Below are positions 23,501-29,339 of a DNA stretch of 29,339 bases, one piece after another. A program made the translations under genes and the position numbers. This DNA is from Stereocaulon alpinum (Eukaryota; Ascomycota; Lecanoromycetes; Lecanorales; Stereocaulaceae), in the NCBI GenBank assembly GCA_018257865.1, contig JAEUBA010000189.1:1-29339 (forward strand). Reading direction: 5' to 3'. Within the stretch, counting starts at the first letter, position 1, and every line of letters begins with the position of its first letter. The notes under the pieces are model-generated. The model did no database searches and was not told the DNA's origin. It saw nothing but the letters and a program-made list of their open reading frames with translations.

Positions 23501-24270
23501 CTATTAAAAGCGAGATTCAGAGCCTTATAAGTAAAGAGGTACTAATAGTTAAGGAGGCGACCTATAAATCTAGGATAGCAATCCTTAATGAAATTAGGCA
23601 AATAGTATTGCGGAAGAGATATAAAAGGGCGGAGAAGGATACTACTCTAATAAATAAGAAGTCTAAATCGCTATATAAGACTCAACTACTACGAAAAGGT
23701 AACCTAGTGAAACTGAGGCGGCTAGATTAAGATAACTAGAAGTTATATAAGATAGAACTAAGATAGGAAGGTCTATACTAAGTAGAAAAGATCTCGGAAT
23801 ATAGTTATTCTATATAGTTACGGGATATAATTACTAATAAAATAAAAGGTAAATATTATACAGATAATATCGCATTATGGCTGGAGAGGACCGAATATAA
23901 TAATAACGGTATTATATAGATATTAGTAGCGCAATAAAATAGGGAGTAATAATAACTAGTTTGGAAGTAGGTAGACGAGAATTATAAAAGTAAGAAGGTA
24001 GCGATAAATATAAAGGGACTAGATTCGTTGGACTTTAGAGATAATAATAGTATTAATAAGCCTAACGAAAAAAGGAGCGACGATATTTATGAAGGTCCCT
24101 TTAGCGATAAGAATAAGTTTAAATTTTAGCGGTCTAAAGCGGTTAACTTATACCAACTAATAACTGTTAGGAAGGAGTAGAAAGAGGAGGGGGGTAGGAA
24201 GCAGAGTAGGTAAGCACTTTACTTAGAGGATATAGAATTACGAGTGATAATAGAAGGGAATAGGTGTATA
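20450..24270 (+). pseudogene. Gypsy-1 pol: reverse transcriptase, RNase H, integrase
   Basis: This reads in a different frame from gag-protease (-1 relative), with the two overlapping around 20450-20535. In the reverse transcriptase, LRIVYTFIPINK (about 21174-21209) precedes the active site FIDNN at 21526-21540, where DD is expected. RNase H spans about 22000-22400 (LYTNASK near 22013). The integrase zinc region has a surviving FCQTYYN block near 22889. In the catalytic core the first Asp is Asn at 22993-22995, the second Asp is at 23176-23178 (YDNGVYF) and Glu is at 23281-23283, a spacing of 34 residues. The frame stays readable past the integrase to about 24270. It would have copied and inserted the element. 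Confidence 0.85.
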
Positions 24271-25029
24271 TAAGTACTATAAGCAGGAATAAAGAGCAGG
24301 AGTTAAGAATATAGAAGAAGAGCAGAAGGGTAGGGAGAATTATTAGAGTAATATACTAAAGAGAGATATAGTATGAGGAGTAGTATTGATTAAGTAATAC
24401 GAAGTATAGGATATTTGGTATAGGATATTTAGAGTTAATGTATAAGATATTCGAATTAAGGGTAAACGGTAGCCTACCGTAAAAGGTAACCTATATTAAA
24501 ATATCGGTAACGGAGTTTATAGTAAGTCTTATAGTACTATAATACGCTGAGAGTCTCGAAATACTATAAGAACGAGTTATGTATAAGATATTAGAATTGA
24601 AACGGTAACTTACTATAATAGGTAACCTACTTTATAAGGTAACTAGGCAACCTACTAGGATAGGTAACCTACTTTATACGAGGAAGATATTATAATAATA
24701 ATAGGGTTTTAGACTGCTATATTTACTCGTCTATATTTACTTCTACGTCGAGAATAGGCGCCTATAATAATTAAACTTGATCCTTTAAGCTTCTTTATTC
24801 CTACACGCTAATAATATAAATCCTCTACTCTATTTATCGTCCTCTATAACTCTATACGAGGAAGAAGGTATACTAAATATATTAGACATATATTAGATAT
24901 AAACCTAACCCCGAATCTCGTTACCCCTACTAAACCCTAAAACCTTACTTACGCTTTACTATACCTCTAGAATATTACTGTACCTCTTATATACTTTTAT
25001 AAGGAAGATAAATATAATTAGGGGACCTA
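24271..25029 (+). other. Gypsy-1 spacer between pol and the third reading region
   Basis: No coding region is supported. It contains short direct repeats. ATAGGTAACCTACTTTATA occurs at 24618-24636 and 24660-24678. The motif TGTATAAGATATT near 24439 and 24580 heads two related blocks about 141 bp apart. GGATATTTxGTAT-like units are doubled near 24410-24431. GGTAAC recurs at least six times. The repeats suggest a regulatory or untranslated spacer, but that is inference. Confidence 0.6.
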
Positions 25030-26600
25030 GAGGAGGTGAGAATAAGTTAGGAAAAGAGGCAGAGGATAACCGTATATGTTAAGAACGAGACGGATAGTAG
25101 ATAGTAAGAGCTTAATAGTTAGAAAGTATAAAGAGAAGGGGAAGCTTAGTAAAGGTCTAGAAGCAGAAGGTATTAGGAATAAAGGTTTAGAAGGTAACTT
25201 TAGGAAAAGAAGTTTAGAAGGTAATATTAGGAGCAGAAGCGGAAGGTTAAATATTAGGAGTAGAAGATTAGGAGGTAATAACGGGACTAATAAAAGCTTA
25301 ATGGTTAGAAAGTATAAAGAGAAGGAGAAGCTTAACAAAGGTCTAGAAGTAGAAGGTGTCAGGAATAAAGGGTTAGAAGGTAATATTAGGAGCAGAAGTT
25401 CCGAAGGCAATATTAGGAGCAGAAGGTTAGAAGGTAACGATAGGATCAGGAGTTCAGAAGGTAAATTCTCAGAAGGCACTCGCAGGACTAGGAGTTCAGA
25501 AGGGAATAAAAGTTTAGAAGATAAATATATAAAAGCTACCTCAGAAGAGGAAAGTAAGAGAGGTAGATAAAGATGTTAGAGACCGTTTTATTAAGGCTCT
25601 AAAGAAGATAGAACTTAGATAAGCAGCAGGAAAGATATTAAATATATCGAATCTACTTAAGGAGGAATCTAAGGTCCCTATATATAAGGTTTATTATAAA
25701 CGGAAGATAGCTGCGGAATAGCGAGCAGAGCTAAAGCAGGCACTAAAGTTATTAATTAAGACTCTAAAGATAGATAAGGAACTATTAGATATTAGTCTAA
25801 AATAGTTACCTTAGAAGGAGAGATACCTAGAAGCACTATATTACTAGAACCTAAGAGGCTAATTAATAGCTAACTACTACTATTTAGGAAGAATAAAAAA
25901 CCCTAATAGAGATAAATATATCTAGTCGGAAAATATCTTAAAGCTAATACTTAGGGACGGTAATATACGAAAGTTTAGACTAAGAAACGAGTTAGTATTA
26001 GTATTAGAAGCTGAGAACACCTAGTTAAAACGCTAGCTGGCCGAAGCTAGACTATAAATATAAGTAACTTAACCTACTAAAGTAGAGACTAAGGTCGTTG
26101 ACGAAGATTATACTATCGCGAAGGACTGCCCTATTATAGTAGGTCGCTAACGGGGAGTTAGCACTCCTCCTCTTAGTACTCCGGCTCTCAGCTATATCTA
26201 TAGGAAATGTTATTAACAAATGTCCGCCCCTCCTAAGTATTATTCTATAAAGGCACCTATAGATAGGACATTATTTTTAAGTCACCAGCTGCGTATATAG
26301 TATACGGTAAAGATATTAGTAAGGCCTAGTATATACCGACGCTTTATAAGTAAGCTGCTATAGTATAATATTAGATAACTTACGTATATTAGGTTACCTA
26401 ATAAGTCTGAAATAATCTTTTTAGTATACGCTTATAATTTTCTAAGGATAATATATTATATTAGAAGTATTGATATTATAGTAGTATCTATACAGGGATA
26501 CTAGTTACCTTAGGTCACTAGGTCGCTAGAATATAACTTTACGGATATTAATTACTACTTAACGAATTCTACTTGTTTTAGCGTTGGAACAAAATTATAT
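25030..26600 (+). pseudogene. Gypsy-1 third reading region, unknown product
   Basis: From about 25535 to 26600 the frame with codons starting at 25572 (DVRDRFIKALKKIELR) can be followed to just before the polypurine tract. It is interrupted only by RIP-type TAA and TAG. It includes a segment with coiled-coil-like spacing (LRNELVLVLEAENT, about 25986-26027). The same frame can be extended upstream through 25107-25550, where repeats encode Gln-Lys-Val-Ile-rich units. No domain family is recognised. Its place between integrase and 3' LTR is where some Gypsy elements carry an extra or env-like gene, but nothing here shows a membrane glycoprotein. It could also be a captured host fragment. Confidence 0.5.
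25107..25560 (+). repeat. In-frame coding repeats at the head of the third region
   Basis: A block of about 90 bp at 25107-25197 recurs at 25293-25383, offset 186 bp (62 codons). Between and after these, a 27-bp unit containing GAAGGTAATATTAGGAGCAG recurs several times with variation. Period lengths are multiples of three, which supports a past coding role. The 164-codon ATG-started frame at 25076-25570 lies here but is out of register with the downstream reading. Confidence 0.75.
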
Positions 26601-26612
26601 TACTAAGGCGCT

Positions 26613-26628
26613 AAGAGGGAGGGGGGAA
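26613..26628 (+). promoter_or_regulatory. Polypurine tract of Gypsy-1
   Basis: AAGAGGGAGGGGGGAA is an unbroken 16-base purine run, six bases before the 3' LTR. It is the standard plus-strand priming position. Confidence 0.85.
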
Positions 26629-26633
26629 TCCTT

Positions 26634-26775
26634 TATTAGCCCTATAGCTGATTAGTCAGCTTTAAGCACTTAGCTAGAATTCTAGAATTCTATCACTTAG
26701 ATAGATTATTATCCTACCATAATACACGATCTCACCTAATCACCTATTGCAATTGCTTTTCACTTGCCTACTATA
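26634..26775 (+). repeat. Gypsy-1 3' LTR (142 bp)
   Basis: Begins TATTAGCCC, the RIP version of TGTCAGCCC, and ends CTACTATA. It is the same length as the 5' LTR, and all seven differences are RIP-type. Confidence 0.92.
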
Positions 26776-26779
26776 TCGG
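26776..26779 (+). repeat. Target-site duplication of Gypsy-1, right copy
   Basis: TCGG, identical to 16292-16295. The remaining TRIM internal sequence (26780-26803) follows. Confidence 0.75.
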
Positions 26780-26803
26780 GACCCTAGGGTTGAGCTTTAT
26801 TTA

Positions 26804-26971
26804 TATTACGGGTCGACCCTAGGGCCTATTCTAGGGCTTAACCGCTACACCACTAGCCCGCGCCTAGCAAAAGAGTACAAACAAAGCTCGACGAGCTTTG
26901 CCCTAGGCCACTATATATAGGAATACCCCGGGCGCACCACCTAGGAATCCACCTAGGCCCAGCCCGTAACA
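26804..26971 (-). repeat. TRIM LTR, right copy (168 bp)
   Basis: Starts TATTACGGG (from TGTTACGGG) and ends CCCGTAACA. The palindrome CAAAGCTCGACGAGCTTTG is at 26882-26900. On the minus strand, 26852-26842 reads TGGTGTAGCGG, an exact fit to the tRNA A-box consensus TRGYNNARNGG. The left copy has lost the fit through a C to T change. Confidence 0.9.
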
Positions 26972-26976
26972 AGTCC
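26972..26976 (+). repeat. Target-site duplication of the TRIM, right copy
   Basis: AGTCC, identical to 15813-15817. Integrase codons of Gypsy-2 continue through it. Confidence 0.9.
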
Positions 26977-28211
26977 TATCTAGATAATACTACTAAAGGA
27001 ATATTAGAAATAATATAGCGTAGTATATTACTAATTATAGCTATACCTAAATAAAGGCTTATAGAGATAAGACTCTAGGCTTTTTAAAGCCCCTAAAGAT
27101 TCTAGCCTATTTATATTAGTACTTAACTATAGACTTTACTAAGCTACCGCTAGATAAGGCTAGCTATAACTTTACTTTTATAGTTATAGACTAATTATTA
27201 AAGAAATCTCTCTTAGTACTATACTATAAAACTATTATAGCTAAAGGGATAGCTGAGTTATTCCTAACTTACTAAACCTACTACTAAGGTATACCCAACT
27301 CTATTATATTAGATTAAGGGGTATAGTTTGTATTAACTTTCTAAAAGGAGTACTACTATATCCTAGGTACTAAGGTAAAGCTAATAATATCCTATAATCT
27401 AAATATCGATAGCTAAATAGAGATTATAAACTAGTATATAAAGTAGCGCCTCCGGCCTTTCTATATATACTACTAAGATAACTAAAGCTAGATACTACTA
27501 ATTATAGATTTAGCTTAGTTAATATTACCCTATAAATCTTTAGGTATTATACCTTTCTAGCTACTAAATAGATATAAGCTATATACTTTTTAGGACCTCC
27601 GTAATCTTAATCCTTCTATTACTACCTTAAAGAAGCTGAATTATAAAGACGCTATATAAGTCGCCTCCTAAATAGAAAATACTATATAATTTATATACTC
27701 CTCCTTATAGTCGTAGTAGGATAAGATAAGATAAATAGCTAACTATAAGTATTATAAGGTAGACTAGGATATTAGAGATCTAGTATTAGTTAATACTTAG
27801 AACTAAAAAATAGATTAGCCCTTCTATAAGCTCTCTAATAGCTAGTATAGTCTAGTTAAGGTCTTAGAAAAGATTAGCGAAAGCTAGAAAGTAGAACTCC
27901 TATAGGACTAAGTAACCTAGCTAGTATTCTACTCCTATTCCCTTTATAGGTATCCTAATAATCCCCTACTAAGATAGTAACGCCTTAACTTAGCCCTAAT
28001 ATAACTTCTACTAGAGTAAGATACTATATAGGCTCTTTACTAAGAATTAATCTTATTATAATATAAGTTTTATATAGTTATTTAACTAATTTAAGTTTAT
28101 ACTAGTTCTAAAACGCTATTAATACTAGAATATAACCGTTCTAAAACTATAAGAACTATTAATAATTTTATAACTATTAGATAATAGTTACGTAACTCTA
28201 ACTAAAACCCT
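26977..28211 (+). pseudogene. Gypsy-2 integrase, last piece
   Basis: It continues the zinc-binding N-terminal region (SRxYYxRNIRNNI, x marking a stop codon), then the catalytic core in one frame. Asp is in TIDFTKLP at 27132-27134, Asp in ILD at 27312-27314 and Glu in IEIIN at 27420-27422. The last two are separated by exactly 35 residues, the classic retroviral-type D,D-35-E spacing, and all three survived RIP. The enzyme would have joined element DNA to the chromosome. The C-terminal part, to about 28190, is too altered to say whether a chromodomain was present. The frame runs into an Asn-Ser-Ser repeat rather than an LTR. Confidence 0.85.
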
Positions 28212-28328
28212 AACTCTAGTAACTCTAGCAACTCTAGTAACTCTAGTAATATCAGTAACTCCAGTAACTCTAGCAACTCCAGTAACTCTAGTAACTCTAG
28301 TAACTCTAGTAACTCTAGTAATATTAGT
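28212..28328 (+). repeat. 9-bp tandem repeat encoding Asn-Ser-Ser
   Basis: Thirteen 9-bp units of AACTCTAGT type, in the same frame as the integrase upstream, so they extend its reading as (NSS)n. Variants are AACTCTAGC, AACTCCAGT, AATATCAGT and AATATTAGT. The CCA/CTA pair is a RIP-type difference. Confidence 0.88.
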
Positions 28329-29134
28329 AGTACCTATAATATCTAGTAATATTAGCAACACCTATAATATCCTATAATATCCAGTAATATTAGCAACACC
28401 TATAATATCCTATAATATCCTATAATATCCTATAACACCAGCAATACCTATAATATCTAGTAATATTAGTAATACCTATAATATCCTATAATATCCTATA
28501 ATATCCTATAATATCCTATAATATCCTATAACACCAGTAACACCTACAATATCCAGTAACATTAGCAATACCTATAATATCCTATAATATCTAGCAATAT
28601 TAGCAACACCTGTAATATCCTATAATATCTAGTAATATCAGTAATACCTATAATATCCTATAATATCTAGTAATATCAGCAATACCTATAATATCCTATA
28701 ATATCCTATAATATCCAGTAATATCAGCAATACCTATAATATCCTATAATATCCTATAATATCCTATAACACCAGCAATACCTATAATATCTAGTAACAT
28801 TAGTAACACCTATAATATCCTACAATATCCTATAATATCCTATAATACCAGCAATACCTATAATATCCAGTAATATTAGCAATACCTATAATATCCTATA
28901 ATATCCAGTAATATTAGTAATACCTATAATATCCTATAATATCCAGCAATATCAGCAATACCTATAATATCCTATAATATCCTATAATATCTAGTAACAT
29001 TAGTAATACCTATAATATCCTACAATATCCTATAATATCCTATAACACCAGTAATACCTACAATATCTAGTAACATTAGCAACACCTATAATATCCTATA
29101 ATATCTAGCAATATTAGTAACACCTGTAATATCC
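28329..29134 (+). repeat. AT-rich minisatellite, 10-bp unit with longer composite period
   Basis: Runs of TATAATATCC (10 bp) alternate with a block of about 19 bp of the form CYAGTAATATYAGYAAYACC, where Y marks sites seen both as C and T. The number of 10-bp units between blocks varies from one to five or more. The C/T variation falls almost only before A on this strand. The array ends abruptly at 29134. Array units lack the spacers, direct-repeat length and leader expected of CRISPR. Confidence 0.9.
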
Positions 29135-29339
29135 GGCCAGCGATGGAGACACACCTGTACGCGGTGCTAGCTACGAACCTGAATACCTATTCAGAGCCGA
29201 GATGTCTCCCCTAATATATTGCAGGTTGAACGATGTTGAGACGTCGCGTGGTTGCTGAGAACTCCGTGCAGAGTTTTTCGGGCAACGCGACAACACCTAC
29301 CCCAACTCCACCACGACTATTATACCTCCCCTACGATCG
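29135..29339. other. Un-mutated flanking DNA
   Basis: Base composition changes at once: CpA and TpG are common, CpG and GC content are balanced, and no repeat unit is visible. The region has short open stretches (26 codons from the ATG at 29144 on +, about 40 codons open on minus) but nothing recognisable, and the window ends too soon to call a gene. Inverted GTCGCGT/ACGCGAC arms lie at 29243-29249 and 29285-29291. Confidence 0.7.

Larger units (their letters stand above)
16296..26775 (+). mobile_element. Gypsy-1, full-length Ty3/Gypsy element (10,480 bp)
   Basis: It has 142-bp LTRs with TG...CA-type ends, a 4-bp TSD, a polypurine tract next to the 3' LTR, and Gag, protease, reverse transcriptase, RNase H and integrase in Gypsy order on the + strand. 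It is inserted in the TRIM, itself inside Gypsy-2, so it is the youngest insertion that can be ordered by nesting. Many CpA and TpG remain, so RIP was lighter than in the surrounding elements. It is long for a Gypsy because of an extra 2.3 kb between integrase and the 3' LTR, including a third decayed reading region. Confidence 0.92.
15818..26971 (-). mobile_element. Short non-autonomous LTR element (TRIM-like), split by Gypsy-1
   Basis: Two 168-bp terminal repeats with TGTTACGGG/CCCGTAACA ends are flanked by a perfect 5-bp duplication. After removing Gypsy-1 and one copy of its 4-bp target duplication, the internal part is only about 330 bp, so the whole element is about 670 bp and cannot encode retrotransposon proteins. 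A purine-rich run next to the left LTR on the minus strand (complement of 15986-16000) sits where a polypurine tract belongs. This suggests minus orientation, with the 5' LTR on the right. Most CpA and TpG sites survive here, consistent with a sequence too short to be a strong RIP target. Confidence 0.8.
5852..28211 (+). mobile_element. Gypsy-2, old Ty3/Gypsy element split in three
   Basis: The pieces 5852-6184, 12168-15817 and 26972-28211 join through exact 5-bp duplications (TATCC and AGTCC) into one collinear Ty3/Gypsy polyprotein: Gag, protease, reverse transcriptase, RNase H, integrase. Neither LTR is visible. The 5' side is lost beyond Copia-1, and the 3' side runs into a minisatellite. 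It is the host of Copia-2 and of the TRIM, so it is older than both. Confidence 0.85.
1..29134. other. RIP-mutated, repeat-filled compartment
   Basis: Across this stretch CpA and TpG are nearly missing and TpA is very frequent, while CpG, CpC and CpT persist. This is the context signature of fungal repeat-induced point mutation rather than of CpG methylation decay. Stops inside the decayed genes are almost all TAA or TAG, as expected from CAA, CAG and TGG, and TGA is rare. The effect is strongest in the LINE, both Copias and Gypsy-2. It is milder in Gypsy-1 and mildest in the short TRIM. The pattern is read by eye; I did not compute RIP indices. Confidence 0.93.

Noticed and set aside
25027..25479. 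150-codon minus-strand frame rich in Leu, Pro and Ser
   Set aside because: It is the antisense shadow of the tandem repeats at 25107-25560; its periodicity merely mirrors theirs.
25076..25570. 164-codon + strand frame with repeats of the type LEGNIRSRS
   Set aside because: It begins at a rare surviving ATG but is out of frame with the downstream reading from 25572. In this frame RIP changes avoid stops by chance. The neighbouring frame, with stops explicable as CAG or CAA, joins the downstream region, so this is not called as a gene, though the choice of frame is not proved.
26210..26600. Envelope glycoprotein in the third region of Gypsy-1
   Set aside because: The position fits, but no signal peptide, cleavage site or clear membrane anchor is visible.
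26810..26852. Complete internal pol III promoter (A and B boxes) in the TRIM LTR
   Set aside because: The A-box fits exactly, but the B-like GGGTCGACCC has mismatches and lies only about 22 bases away, closer than in tRNA genes. The left LTR copy lacks the exact A-box.
27890..28110. Chromodomain at the end of Gypsy-2 integrase
   Set aside because: A short aromatic stretch (FYSYSLYRYPNNP) is suggestive, but the order of residues does not match the chromodomain pattern well enough after the mutations.
28200..28215. Telomeric repeat (CCCTAA)
   Set aside because: Only one ACCCTAAC occurrence, with no tandem array; it adjoins the Asn-Ser-Ser coding repeat.
28329..29134. CRISPR array
   Set aside because: Units are 10 and about 19 bp, AT-rich, with no unique spacers, and the context is a eukaryotic retrotransposon region.

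Overview
This window is almost entirely a graveyard of nested retrotransposons from a filamentous ascomycete-type fungal genome. Almost no cytosine is followed by adenine, and almost no guanine is preceded by thymine. TpA is very common, while CpG, CpC and CpT remain. That is the footprint of repeat-induced point mutation (RIP, C to T at CpA on both strands). It explains the lack of long reading frames: ATG becomes ATA, and CAA, CAG and TGG become TAA or TAG. Retrotransposon proteins can still be followed for kilobases in one frame through these stops, with few indels. Nothing in positions 1-29134 looks like an intact host gene. The species cannot be named from the sequence.

Layout. Positions 1-3400 hold a Tad-like LINE on the + strand, open at the left edge and ending in an (AATC)n tail. 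Positions 3401-5851 are the 3' half of a Copia element on the + strand (Copia-1), with its 3' LTR. A decayed Ty3/Gypsy element (Gypsy-2, + strand) is the host for the later insertions and survives as three pieces: 5852-6184 (gag), 12168-15817 (gag, protease, RT, RNase H, start of integrase) and 26972-28211 (rest of integrase). A complete Copia on the minus strand (Copia-2, 6185-12167, TSD TATCC) splits the gag. A short LTR element resembling a TRIM (15818-26971, TSD AGTCC, 168-bp LTRs) splits the integrase. A 10.5-kb Gypsy (Gypsy-1, + strand, 16296-26775, TSD TCGG, 142-bp LTRs) sits inside the TRIM. The inferred order is therefore Gypsy-2, then Copia-2 and the TRIM, then Gypsy-1. The LINE appears to have entered Copia-1.

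Gypsy-1 is the least mutated large element and still has scattered CpA and TpG. It carries a decayed reading region of about 1.5 kb between integrase and the 3' LTR, with internal coding repeats and no family I recognise. After the Gypsy-2 integrase, a 9-bp repeat that continues its frame as Asn-Ser-Ser grades into a 10-bp AT-rich minisatellite (28329-29134). At 29135 the sequence changes abruptly to balanced, un-RIPped DNA with normal CpA and TpG. This marks the edge of the mutated compartment.

No RNA gene, CRISPR array or intact protein gene is called. The three longest ATG-started reading frames are treated as by-products of RIP or shadows of decayed genes.
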